Shown one piece after another: positions 25,860 through 39,731 of a stretch of DNA of 64,000 nucleotides (position 1 is the first letter of the stretch; each line of letters starts with the position of its first letter). The translations under genes and the position numbers were made by a program. Source of the DNA: Temnothorax longispinosus (taxonomy: Eukaryota > Arthropoda > Insecta > Hymenoptera > Formicidae); the NCBI RefSeq assembly GCF_030848805.1, contig NC_092363.1, positions 20,554,600 to 20,618,599 of the forward strand, given 5' to 3'. The notes beneath the pieces are model-generated. The model searched no databases. It was not told where the DNA came from and saw only the letters and a list, made by a program, of their open reading frames with translations.

Positions 25860-25928
25860 TTTCGGGGTTGAGAGATATCACTTGCTATGTGAGCAAATGA
25901 CGCGTTCTTCCTTCCTCGGAAAACTCCG
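25860..25928. repeat. Diverged dispersed repeat, copy 2
   Basis: Same ordered blocks as 25141-25205, including the 13-base core ATGTGAGCAAATG, about 720 bases further along in the same orientation. Confidence 0.55.
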
Positions 25929-28900
25929 TTTTAGAAGCTCGATAACGCTCCCCCCGTTTTCAAATCTTCACTTCAGCGGCGCGAGCCGAAAGAAAAAGAA
26001 CAGTTCGAAGGGACGATCCTCTTATTAAAGATAAGATAGCCCTTTCATAACTGAACGTATTCAGAAGGCGGTTTAGAATTTAAAAGTTATCGCAATTTAA
26101 GAGTGACAACGAATTCAACGCGTATTTTTCAATGTAGTGTCAGTGTCGAAATGTCAAAAATATAATTAACTTTTTAAATGAAGATCATTCAAATAATACC
26201 TATGATTATTTGAAAACCTTGTTTAAAATATTTCTGTTAGTCTAAAATAATTTGTAAGATGCATCCACTTTCACCGCAACAGATTTCAGCTAATTGCGAG
26301 ATGTAAACACTCACGGTTTTCGCTCTCAAAGAACAACTCGGGAATCAACATCGGTGACAATTGTTCCACTTTGGCGCGGTAGAACCAACCGCGCTCTCTT
26401 CGAGCTAACTTTCGAGCGTGCTGAAAGTATCTTCCTTTTGGTAAAAAAAAAAAGAAAGAAAGACGAGAGAGCGCCGTGAAACTTCGACGGCGCGGGCAGT
26501 TTGCTTCTCGCCGAAAGAAGGACGATTTCCGATGTTCGGACTACAGACAAACCGATACCCGTGAGTAGCTTCTTTCGAAGGCAACGTTAATTGCCCGGAG
26601 TGCAAAAATCCGACGGCTAGTTATCGACAAATCAGCTCGAACGCCTCCCCTCGTGCCCGTTTTTCCCCACCTCCATCTCCAGCATCCGTCTTGTTCGCCT
26701 GTCGTCTTAGTCGAACGCGCGTTCGCAACCCCGATAGGGAAAACTAATATTGAACATTCCTAAGTAGAATGCAAAGGGTGCGACGAAGGGGGGTGGCGAT
26801 GAGGGCTGCCCATCGTCATGCGGCCGGTGTAGGGGGGAGGGAGAGGAGAAACTCGAACTCGAAAGTTTTAAAAAGCAATTAAGGGCTTCAAACTCCCAAC
26901 ACACTCGCTTCTCGCCTGCCTACAACCTCGTTCATGCCGCTCAACCCCTTGTACCCCTCTCTTTCTCGCCCCGTTCGTCATCAGTCTCGTTTCTCGCTTC
27001 GTATCCTCATCATTCGTGGCGGACATTCGAGGGTGGATTCGTTGCCATTTACCATCAGCCAGAATTGAATTATTTCGTTACCCTTAAGAGAGCTAATGTA
27101 CTTTTTTCAGAAGAATGTCGATAAATAACATCCTCCATTAATCACAATGGTAATTTTGAAATATCGTATAATGTGAGAAAAAAGTATTATAGGAATTATA
27201 CAATGCTTGGAACTTGAAAAAAAATCAATCGACATAAGAAACGATATTTCATACCACTGTCATTTTTTTGAAACAAGATATCAAGGAATCAATCATTGAA
27301 ATTAAAGATAAAGAACACACTCTCAAATGCTAAGGAAACTACCGACTATTTCGCGGAATTGTTGTTTGTTACAAATGTTTAAACGTGTGTACCATAAATA
27401 AGCGTAGTTTGCCATAAAGTAGATAGGAGTTTGCTCGCATACTCGCCACCTGGGAACGGCGGAGGTGCCGAATCGATAATCTCAGTCTCGCGAGATCCAG
27501 CCGGGGTATCTCGAATTCAAGTACTCCCGCGAGCGTGAGCGCAATTTGCAATAAAGCAATACGCGGGCTTCTACATATTTATCACCGTGAAACGTAAGGA
27601 GAAATCGATAATAGCGCCGCGAATGCCGATCCGGTTGGCGGGATCGAATTGGTTCTTCGACGGTCGACAGTCTCGATTCGCCGTAACGAAAACGCGCGTA
27701 AATCTTGCCGGAATCTTTACCGCAACTAAATACGAACGTACGTCTAAAATTTTACGAAAATCAATTTAAAAATTCCGATGAACGGTTTGAATATCGATAA
27801 TTTCTTCCACAAATGATTTAAATTTTAAAAGAAAATTTGTATGCGCGCTAAATTTGAAGAAAATATGAAACAAGATCTCTCTTGTTTTTATATTATGTAA
27901 TGTCAAATAGTTTCTAGTTTCATAAAAATTTAACTTTAAGCAGTGTATTCAAAAGATTGCGACCTAGCGATCAAATCTCCGCTAAAAAAAGATCAATGAA
28001 TTCGTTGAGGGTTAAGCGACTGGAAGGAATAGCGATGAAACTGGAGCACCCTGTGTTCGGGATAGCGTATGTATCTAGCCTCGGCTAGAATACGATATGT
28101 ACGCTATACATGGTGCAATCATTCGTAACGCCATTGAAAGTGTCGCAGGCCCGGTTACAGCAGCTCAGCGCACCTACGTCGATTAGATTCAAATACGTAT
28201 CAGTGTTTCACGCGAGAAGAATACTTTACGCGCATCGATTTTCCTCACGCGGCGCGTGCAGACCGAGCTTCGTATTCCCGTTTAAGCGCTAACGTACTCG
28301 CCTGTTTCTCTCCGCGGATTGATACGGAACGCGATTTTCGAGACGAGACTAGAAATTTAAAAAAGTATTAGAATTCATCTATAATATATATTGTATTTTA
28401 TCGGGACCAGATATATTATCTCTGCATTAAATTAAAATGGCTTCAATCTTGCTTAATGTAACTACCTATAGAAATTTACAGAATGTAAAAAACAATTGAA
28501 ATGTTGATTATTCTATTTCAAAACATCGACATTTAGAAAAATCCTTTTTAATATTTAATAAATTTCACCTGATTTTTAACTGATTTTTTTTCTCAACAAT
28601 TAAATCACAGAGCAAAAAGACGAAAAAGAAGGTCTCCCTTTTTCATTACCGCTGCTGAAAATACGATCAGATCAACCGTGTCTTTTAACTTGATAAAATC
28701 GCGTACATTTTCTTTAATTAGACAGGTGCGATATTCACGAGTCCCCGAGATAACTCTTACTTCATGTACGACTTACAAACTTCGAAGAATTCCAAATAGG
28801 GCCGCCGCGCCGCGTAATGTCAAGTGCGAGTAAAATCGCTTTATCATGGCGACGCGAGGCAATTCCTTTTCCTCGTTTCCACTCTGCGAAGTTTCCTCCC

Positions 28901-29156
28901 TACATCGGCTAGATAATTTTGGAATCGCGTGATTAAAGTTCTCACGATTAAAGTTCTCGCTCCGTTTGAATAATGACGCGAAAACGCGCGCACGTCGGCG
29001 AAGATACACAAGCTATCGGCGCTTGTTGTGTTAGTTTTCGTACTCAGCGCTGCACAGCCGGCGATAAAACGAGCGCGATCTCACACGGATATCTAACTGT
29101 AACAGATAAGACGGCACGATTCTCGCGCTCGCAGATGTATTCTACCGCGCGTATAC

Positions 29157-29187
<31 letters not shown>

Positions 29188-30894
29188 GCGCTATACGTTT
29201 AATGAAGTTTAACAGAATTAAAGTCGAGGCGGCGCACTCTGGGAGGCAACACGTAAGATGAGCCCGTGCAAATCGATAATGGCTTCTTTCTGCTTTAAAG
29301 AGCTTCAATGAACTGAACTTTAATATTACTTTCATCTCTGATTTCATTTCTGGAAAGAACATGAATCGTATATCAAATTTATCAGGAGATAGAAGAGAAG
29401 ACGTAAGAAAGAGCTATTGTAGTCCATTATTATTAGATCCTTCCTTCACGGAAATGATTACAAAAATTCATACATAATAATAAACGTTTATTTTGAAAGA
29501 AATCTCTCTTTTGTCATTCTGTGTACAAACTATATAAAATTGCGAGCTAAGAACGGCTTAAGATTATTTCTAACGGACTTTTTTAACTGTTTGTTTCTCC
29601 TGCAGAGATGTGCTCATGGGTATTGCCGATTAACGCGATATTTTCACGAGATTAACGTCGCGCTTTATTTTTTAAAAACTTTCGAAACTTAATCATGTAT
29701 AGCAGGCGGGCTTTGTCGAGAAGCATTGATTGGATACGCTTGTGTACTTCGCGTTGAAAAAGGGTGGGCACCGCTAACAAGATTCTATCGCTTTGCTTGG
29801 TGTATCGTTGGTGCTCTCTTCATCAACGTGAAGCCGATGAGCCAACATCGGCGAATACGTGGCCACCGGCGTACCTGAGCACATCCTCTGGTATGTACCC
29901 AGTCATTAACGGGTAAACTCAGTCTAAACTTCCCGGTGGATCCTGTCAAGGACCCGGAGCAATACTCACAAGCGTTGTTGCAACGTAACTAAGCGCGCGC
30001 CGAATTCGCCCGCCGATGCCTGAACTTCGGTGCTCGATATGCGAAGATTAATGACGGCCGCTTAAAGTTTCCGGATTAACGATCTACGCATCAATGTAAC
30101 TCGTTAGACGGGCCGAAAATATTTGCGCTTAATCATTAGCAAATGTTATCGATTTTATATATTGCCGGGGATATATTATAAATTTGTTTACGCGTTGACG
30201 CAAATCCGCCTGTGGACTTATGCTTATTTTATGAGGCAATTAACTGCCATTTTCATTTATTGGCCATTAATTAATGTTACGATTGTTTAATGAAATGACG
30301 GTTGAATAAAACATGTGTTTTGTTTCGTGTCTACGCAGCATTGGCAATTTATGTATATACATGTTCACTATAATGTTAAAACGTTAACATCAACTCGTGA
30401 GACTAAAACATTAATTATTTTATATGTGTAACTATATATACTGCATTTCTGTCTCTTGTTTCATACACATTACATGTGATGATGAAAAATTGTGACGAAA
30501 TTTCACACAGCGCTAATTTATGATTACGGTAATAAGCGGACGAGTTTATTTCGTACCGAACTTTCTAAAATTTCATTTTAGACTAAAATCAAAAACTATA
30601 TAAACGCAAGTAAATTTTGGTGCAGTATAAGACAGCGTGCGTATCGCAAGACGTTCTATCCGCTATTTTTCCCGTTATTCGTCCAAGGTTAATAAACGCA
30701 CCCGAACTGTAACGGGCCGATAAAAATAGCCGGTCAAGACAGCCGACTGTCGGAATTGGAAAGTGGAAATCACCCTTATTGCTTATCGACGCGCAACAAA
30801 GCGGCGTGGGCAAAGCGCGAGTATTCGCGTCAGCAAGCCGCGCCGAGGTGAGCACGAACGGCGTTTGTATAATTAACGAGCTTGCGGTGGGCTC

Positions 30895-30951
30895 TCTTTC
30901 TCTCTCTCTCTCTCTTTCTCGCTCGCTCTCTCTTTCTCTTCCGCCTCGCGG
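30895..30951. repeat. CT-rich microsatellite
   Basis: CT/TTTC-rich tract inside a GC-rich intronic island. Confidence 0.9.
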
Positions 30952-32106
30952 GCAGGTTCTTGCAGGTTCACCCTCTGGCAGAATCGCATGTGTTCATTCC
31001 ACGGCGTGCGCCACTTATGCCGAGAATACTGAATTATTCCGCAGCCGCGCACACGCGCGGCTCCCTCTCCTCGTAATTCTTCGGCTATCGATTCCGCGTT
31101 ACGCCGACTGTGTACCTCCGCTTTTTCTTCTCTTTCTCCCTCCCCCTTCTCTCTTTCTTCCTCTTTTTTTTTTATTTTATCTAACGCGGAAGGCACCACT
31201 CACTGCTAAATGACCGAGCATCGACATTCGCGTTCACGCTGCGCCAACTCAATACGGAATTCGTCGTGTAAGCGCTAAGAATAAGTCCCGTGGTTTTTTC
31301 ACCCCGCGCGTTGCGGCACGCGCCAACTTTTCCCTAGGGGCTCATATCCTCACTTTTCTTTCCTTTTTCTCGCTGATAGCGCGCGGATAGGAAATATAAC
31401 GGTGATATAAATAAATGTGAAGCGCACGTAAGTGCGAGAAACGGGGGAAAAGTTGCACCTGTCAAATTACGCGTAATGCGGACGTACAGAGAGTAATGCA
31501 ATTTTGTTTAAATATACCTATAGGCACTCTACCGCCATTCAAAGCGGAACAGGAAAATATACAGAAGTTACTCTAAATCGACGATGTTCGAAGATTCAAA
31601 ACTGCTTGACTCGTAATTATACAATTGACCATAATTGTTCACTGGCGTTAATAAATGTTGAAAGACAAATGACCCACCGATTAGCCGTTCTACTTGTCTC
31701 TGTACATGGAGCTCTAATTTAATCTGAAGTATAGGGCATACCGGGATACTCGACGTTAGCGAGCGATACTGCGGCAGGATGAGACGTCGTCCTGGTCTAT
31801 GACGTTGACTGTCGTGTCAACGAACCAGGGAATCCCTAGGGACCCCATCGCCGGCATAGCAGACAGGAGGGCACTAAAGTTCGCGTAATTTAGCTGCGGC
31901 GCAGACTCTGCCTCCGGTATAGCCGCGTCAATATTAATCATCGTCGTCCTCGGCATGGCAAAACGTTCGGGAACGTGGAAAATCGGAAACAATGAGCGGT
32001 CATATTACTCGCAAGCGCATATAGAATGGAGCATGGTACCGAGGACTGACTAATATTTGTCGGAAGTAAACGTTAAGAGCCGAACCGGAATCGTCCCGGA
32101 TCTTCT

Positions 32107-32136
32107 CCGGGATATATTCCTCGAAATATATCCCGG
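32107..32136. repeat. Perfect 12-bp inverted repeat with 6-base loop
   Basis: CCGGGATATATT (32107-32118), loop CCTCGA, then AATATATCCCGG (32125-32136). This is a compact, stable stem-loop in the long intron. Function unknown; it could be chance or an old element. Confidence 0.7.
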
Positions 32137-35100
32137 GCGACATCCGTCTCGCGATTTCCTTTTAAGAATGCTGCTGTGCTCGTATTACTTCGTTTCAGTG
32201 TCCCGATATTACTCGACAAATACAGAACAATCTCATTTTCGTATAAAACCATAGCAGGGTTGCAATTGCCGTCCATTTCATCAATTGTAGCAATAATTAT
32301 GGAAACAATAATATTATAAAATACAAGGCATTTTTAATGTTTCGTATTTACGACATTCTTTTTCGCTCGAATTATCCTTGAAGAATTTAAAGTACATTTT
32401 TCTCAACAAAAGTTTCGATCAACAATCTTCAGACAGCCGACTGAAAATAAATCGCTCTTCACGGGTTAAGTTTCAAGCGCGCGAATAGGTAACAAAACTT
32501 TATTCATTCAGTCTTAAATAATTTCTAAATTAATAACTTTTATATCTATTCCATCAGAATCGTAAAAGCTGTAGGGGATGATCTCAGTTTCAGAAGAACT
32601 GTAATATCATTTCAAATTCACTTTCTTAGTTCTGTCCAAGTTCTGTCGGCGTTCAATTTACGCAAATCTGAAAACAGGGATATACGCTGTGCCAAGTTTG
32701 TATACGTTCCCCCGGCGGGGTGAATGAAAGACGGAGAAGGAATGGCATTCAAGCTCTCGCGATAACGACTGGCATCAGCGGCCGCGGCGGGGTGCACCTT
32801 CTCGCAACCCTCGCGAGTTTAATGCGCGCGGAAGTAGAAAGGATAGAACTGAAAGAGGAACTGCGGAGACACGCGGTGGTGAGACCGAGAGAAACGTACT
32901 ATACGTCAAGACAATAAGTGCCATTAAGATAACGGGCGGTGGGGAGAGGCTTAGATAACCCCCGCATGAACCTTCTTCCGCGAATCCGGTAATGGAGGAT
33001 CCCGTTTTATTCCCGACGTTATTTTTGGCGTATCCGCCAGGCGAACTTACGGGTGTCCCTGCTTTTCGGTAACGATCCAATCTCGCTCGACGCGCGCGAC
33101 TGGCCATTCGCGACTCCGATAAGCGCGATAAGCTCCCTTCATTCAGAAATGTCCAGGCATTAACCCTTAAAAATGAATCTACTTTTCTTCGCTTCGAGAT
33201 TTCTCTCGAATTTTTGCTGCAAGCTAAGACGTTACGTTCAAACTTGTTTTTCATCACAAGCGTTAAACTCTAATGTACAGTTATAATTTATTCACATTCT
33301 AATTTCCTTGAATTGAAAATTCTGTATTCTTGGATTTGTTGTGAATTTCGTGAGCAATCCTCTCGAGGAGCTGTAAATAAAATATTGCTTTTTTGCCTGA
33401 TGCAAAGTTCTATCCATCCGGCAGAAAAATGTAAGACACGGAAGACATAAATGATTTAATAAGTCTATCTCCTTAATGCTTTTGTCTCTGACTTTGATAG
33501 TTACTGTACCAGAAATTTTTTAGATCAATTTCGTTTCTTCGATTCTTGTGAAAATACGGCGTATTTCGTATCTTTTATTTCTCCTTCCGCAATAATAGTA
33601 TTGCTCGTGATCTCAAAAACAAGTATTGAACAAAGAAGAAGGAAAAAGAAAAAAACATGCTTCTATGGGACACGAGGAAATCCGCGCACATATTACCACG
33701 CCTACCACTCTCGCGCGTCTTATCCCGATCAGTAATTAGTCCGTTCGTTCGCCGGCAGTCAAGGAGCCGATTTATTGATTAATATTAAAAGCCATTGCTG
33801 ATTGGATAAAATTGATGCTACCACGGCAAGCGAGCTCTTTCCCCGGCATTACTGTCGGCTGTTTTCTTTGTCCCCGTTTTCCCTCGTTTCCTTCCTTCTA
33901 TTCGTTCTCCTAGGAATATGGCAAAATATGATCTCGATGTTAGTAGATTGAACATGTAAGCTCATGGATATTGAATTACACATTCGTACTTTCAGACTTT
34001 ATCTCTCTAAAAACTCAATACATTTCCAAAAGAATAAATTAAAAATTTGGTATAATATACAAAATGAATACACGCGTTATAAATATATGTCTATAATATT
34101 TGTTATAAATATTCGAGAATACTCAGAGTTAATCGTCACTCTTTGAATCCGTCCTCTTTTCTTCCCGAGCAAAAATATCGTCTGCACGTTCGATAACCAG
34201 CTGAAAAGAAATACGCGACTTCTACAATCCTCCGTAAATCCTCTTCTGCATCTTCGATCTTCTCGCGGGGAGTTCATCGGAAAGCAAATGACGCGAGCAC
34301 GCTGAATACGCTCTGCAAAGTGCGAATTCGCGCGTTGCACAGAGGTTTGCGGAATAATGCGGAAGGGATGACGCTTGCAAAGGGGGTGACGAGATGCAGT
34401 CCTACAGATACTCGAAAGACGAGGGAGGGTTGAGGAGGGCGTATGAGGAGGGCGGCGGGGTGAGGGGGAAAGATGGTGTTCGACTCGGTGGAAAAGCAGC
34501 GCGGAATAGCGTGGATCGCGAGGGCGAAATTGGAGATCGAGTGGCGAATGCCGGAAGAGTGGCTGTGCCACTCGGCGGTGCAAACGGGGACTATTCGATC
34601 GGGTAGGGTGGAAAATGGAGAAACGCGTGTGCGCCCGCACGCACGCAGGAGAAACCGGAAGATTGGTGCGACGAATAAGCCCGCGCGCCAATAGAAAGTC
34701 CCCGACATTCGCGTTCTCTCGTGGATTCGCTCCGGTCGAGATTCCGTATATATTTCAGCCATTGAATTCGCCGGGTCGAGTGTGCGCGCGAGTCGATCCG
34801 ATAAACGGATCACCGACTTTCGAACGTCAATTCGGAAGTCATAAGCCGACGGTAAACTCTCTGCTCTGCATTTTCACGCGGATTAAATAAATATCAACGC
34901 CCCGAAGAATAGATTTGCCACGCCGGTAAACTCGGAGAGAGCGTGAGAGGCTGGAGAGATGTCGTGCTCCAGGGATCGTAAGATGACAAACGTCAAGTCA
35001 CTTTGGTTCCGAAGCAAAAATTAGATAAAAATATTGAAATATTAAAAATATGAATATCGAGAAGCACAGAAATGTATACGGCGAGAAAATATCGACTTCC

Positions 35101-38100
35101 ACCGCGTCGACTCGAAAATTGTAAGGATATAAATGCTTTTGCATTTTCACGCAGATCAAGGACATGTCAGGAATATGCAGAAATAAGATTTTTCACGCGA
35201 GAAATGTGAAGCACGAATATAAAAAAGATAAAAGATTTGTCTGTCATTGTCATTCAACTTCATTGATATGGACTGTCGCAGAAATGAAACGAAACACGGT
35301 ATGTCCTGTGCGAACGCAGATTAAATTGATGCCTTAAAACGGCGATGATCGATATCGTCCTCCTGGCTTGGTAGGAAAAATATGTGTAATTTGCCAAATA
35401 CTCTATCACATACTTCGCCAAGTGTGTAAGTACCAAGATAGTGCTTGAAGAATGAAACTCTTCATGCGGGAAACTTAAAATACGAAGGTTGAAAAATTTT
35501 CCAGGGAAGGGAGATTCTTCTTCGCGCGCTTCTCATTCGACTTCGCGAGCACGGACAGCGAATTTGTCGCAGAAATGAAGGGACGTGGGTGCAAAATGTC
35601 TTATGCGATCTTCTTTGAGGATCGTGCGATCGCTGGAAATGAGGTTCCATTGAACACCCGGTTATAGAAAAATGGATAAATGCGAGCACCCGGTGCAAAC
35701 ATCTTTTCGATGTATGCGTATCTGTTATAATATCGATAACCATGTAAAGATAAATTGCCCTGGAACACACACGTATCATTTTGATATAAAAAAAAACAAA
35801 TATTTTCGAAACGTATATCCAAATTTAAAATTATATTTACAACATTGAAAGAAACTTGCAATGGATTGGTAAACAGTTATATTTACATTGCCGATTTTGT
35901 TGCATCGCTAACATTATTAATCCATCCATTTAGCTTCTTCCGATAAATAGAGAATAGCTGATTCACGCAACAATTTTTTAAATGCCATTGCAGACATCGC
36001 TTCTGTATGCCTATCGACTCTTCCAGTTTTCGCAACGTTACTTTCTGTCCGTGATGAGCCGCACAAAAGTCACAACAAGCTCGCTCGTCATGCCGATGTG
36101 GCTGAGACGCGTCGCGCGATAACTACCTGCGCTTATAGTTTATCTGCAAAAGCGACGACGCATATTAACGTAACGTGGCGTGACAGCCCAAGCCAGATAC
36201 GACTTCCACCACGTATCTGCAGTTTAAACCACCGCTGTCATCACCGCCTGCATCGTAAAACTGCATTCGAAATTTCTGGTAACTGGTAATATCATTCGCG
36301 CACTATTAAGCCGTCACAGCACGAACGAGTTTAGAGCGAACGTTTTCCGCAGTCTGCGCAGACAGGAAAGTTAATTTCAACGATGCGTCGAGGAACGTAT
36401 AAGCGGCGAATATATAGCGTTAAAACAGTCGCGGAAAAGGATGATTATTTCTCCTACGTTTTAAATTTTTTTTACAGTGAAATTAATTATTCCTCTCTCG
36501 TTTTGAGCTTATATCATCGTTGTACACGCGATTTAAGCATCATTTACCGTACCAAAAACAGACTTCAAATACTTCGTGCGTCATTAAGCTAACGATTTTC
36601 CGAAGTTCGCTACTTTGTGTCGCTTATTACGAGCTACGCACGCTCGATTAAAGATTGTAATAGCGGCGAAAGTAATTTCAGTTTACTCGACAAACTTTGG
36701 TTAAAACTCTAGCTGCTTCTGTAACGAAAATAGGCAATTTCTTTACATATTTCAGGGAGAGAATAATTCATTTTTTTTCGAAATACATTTAGAGTTATAC
36801 ATAGTCATGCAATTGCGTGAGTTTTACTCGATCAATATGAAAATTATATATGCAGTGTCAATGCCCGATTTCGGTCCAAGCTTGCTAATCAAATTATATT
36901 GCGGTTCAATATGCATTAACTGACGCGACATTTCGATCCCGATTCCTTTCCACAGAGAAAGAGTAGTGAATTAATTCACATGGAATGGAATATTTTCTAG
37001 ACAATAAATTTCCTAAGATGGAAATCACAATGTCAATATGTGTATTAAAAATTACGTTTAATAAATACGTTTAACATGTATACTTTACTGAATGGATTAC
37101 CAATCGTAGGTTTATTTAATGTAATTAATCAGTCATCTGACGATTTACAAATCAGATTATTATTTTTAAAAATGTCGCAAGAATCTGATTTATCAGATTA
37201 AATCAATTATATTTACCTAATATTTTTTGTACAACTAATAATTTTAATTTTATCAAGTAATTTTGTAAAATACAAAAATAATATTTTTTATTAACTAAAA
37301 TATCTGAGAGGTGGAGCTTGCGAAATGCTTCCACGGACTTGTTCCGACTCTAGCGACTCTGCAGTAGTCGACGTTACAAATCAAGAAGTTAGGGCAATGG
37401 ACTAATTATTCGAACGATAACGATCACTCTCCGAGTTTTCGATATCCGGCGCTCCAGCCGAAGTAATTTCGAGTCGTAGCTCGAGAGATGGATCTCCTCG
37501 CTACTCGTTTCCGCCGAACGGTGCGGAATTGCACGTACGGAAGATACGTCGGCTATAGATCGGTGGATCGGTGCACGCGGGCACGTGCACGTACGCGAAA
37601 AGACGCGCGGACACGACTTACGAAATGCAACTTGGCGCCGTCGTCGTCTCTTTTCGCGCGAAATCCAATCGGTGGCACAGATTTCTCGACGATATTCGTC
37701 ACCGGATCGTATTACACATATGAAACGTACATATGGTTCATGATACGGCAGATTTAATATGACGGATCGATCTTGGAAGATATCTTTAAAAAAAAGTTTC
37801 GCAAAATCCTTCATGCGGCTATATTCGAATCTTAAGAAGAAAACACAAAGAACTATTCGCGCGATATGAAAGAAAAATAATAACGGTAAAAATCGAAAAA
37901 CATGAATACTTTATACAATGGCCCAGAGTTTGCAATGATGAGTTTTTAAAAATATTACATCCAAAAATATGCCGCATAATTTTACATTTAGAATCAACCA
38001 CACACATTCGTATGCGGCTTTTTACATACAATGACAAAATCCGAAAAATAAAATCTTAAAGTTATACCGGCGCACTGTATAATTTTCAATCGTCCGCTGA

Positions 38101-39677
38101 ATACGAGCTCGTAGATGGGCGAGAAAAACCCATCGGGCGAGCACTGTTTGCGAAAATTTCATTTCGAACAAATTCTCGTTCCTGCACATATATAGGTACC
38201 AATGGCGTTTCCCTTCGCAAAGTACATTCGCTCGAACGTTATTTCTGCGGTTTCTGTATATGCGCGCATCGTGCATTTGGGGACATAAATATTTCGTAGA
38301 TAGAAATAGAAGAACGGTGAGTTGGGTCAGCGTATCGGCTGCATGATGACTGCAGCCTTTGAATTTATATTTACTTTCAACAAGCGCTCGCGCTTGCAAA
38401 AGCGATTTTTCTGAGAGATATCTATACATCTATAAAAATATATATTCTCCTTTTACATTTTTTTTCCAGAGACAATCGCGATACCAGGATTGACGTACAT
38501 CGAAGATGATTGATACATATCGAAGGTAAAATAAATGTATTTTTTTTTTATTTATATTGGATTTAAGTTAAAAGACGAAAAAGTACACAAAGCATAAAAA
38601 TCTGCTATTTTTAACTGTATTTGTTTATACACACGAAATCTCATTTCGAGAATCTGATTTACGTTTTATATAACGTTATTTGTATCATTGATTTGGCTGA
38701 TTCATTCCGTACGATCGTTGGTTTCAAGCATACAAATTTGCCTTAAATTCGCGGGTCAAGGTTTCCTAAACTACGGGGCAGGAAAATTTTCGGCTTTGCC
38801 CGTTCCAGTTTGTGGCCTGTGCGGCGGTGGCCGCGACACGATATTCCACTCGGCGAACAATATATTATGCGCGATAACCCGAGCGCGGAAACGGGAAAGA
38901 GTTGTTCGCCCGTAAGTTAGTGGAACTATCGCTGATTCCGAGATATTTGCACGGGATTACCTCTTCGTTTAACTTCCGGTTGCACCCACGAAGGTATAGA
39001 GACGCGGATTGTCGCGGAAAGAGAAGGCGAGAAAAAGTGAGAAGGAGAACTTGTATGCACATAGATAGACGTATATTTCATTCAATCTAGAAATTAAACG
39101 TACCAAAGAATAATAGGAAATACATGAAAAGCAAAGCGGCATGAAATATATGTTTTATTATATTACAAATAAATATTTTGTTACGCTTTAACATTAAATT
39201 GGTTGTCGAATTATAAATATAATAAAGTCAAATGCATACATTTTAATCATTTAACAAAGCTTTTAACAATGCTTACAAGCAAAAAGTAAAAAATTATAAA
39301 TTGATAAATCAATAAAATCGATTTAAAAAAAACTATAGGGGAAATTGCCTTGATGCTTCTAGTAGATAATAAACTGACGAGCGTCCTAAGATAATAGACT
39401 ACGCATAGAAGACTGATAGATACCAGATCAAACAAAGAGAAGAATGAAGAAGAGCAAACGGCGTTGTCTTCTCCGTTCGAACAAAGCGTACATCAGAGGC
39501 CTAGAGAGAAGCGAGGGAAGTTTAAGGACACAGAAGAAGAAGAGTCGGGAATTGAGAAGTGGCGAAACTTTAACGCAAACTCCAACAGCAGTGTCTCTAC
39601 GGGTAAGTGAGCGAAGTGCCGCCGTTTTGGAACGCGAGAGGAGGATCGAGTACACGATAACTCCCGCAGTCTGCTCT

Positions 39678-39731
39678 CCGGTCAGGTATCTCTCCTGGGG
39701 TACGTATGTTACCTGACCGGAACTCAAACAT
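39678..39731. repeat. Hairpin repeat, copy 1 (11-bp perfect stem)
   Basis: CCGGTCAGGTA at 39678-39688 is the exact inverse of TACCTGACCGG at 39710-39720, with a 21-base loop. The loop begins TCTCTCCTGGGG and the right arm is followed by AACTCAAA. A second copy lies at 41141-41190. Confidence 0.8.

Noticed and set aside
30873..31213. Open frames on both strands in a CT-rich island
   Set aside because: Low-complexity Ser/Leu or Glu/Lys products of the CT tract.
34077..34813. Two overlapping minus-strand open frames of 204 and 179 codons
   Set aside because: Arg/Pro/Ser-rich composition in two frames of the same CpG-rich DNA, as expected from chance absence of stops; no recognisable motif.
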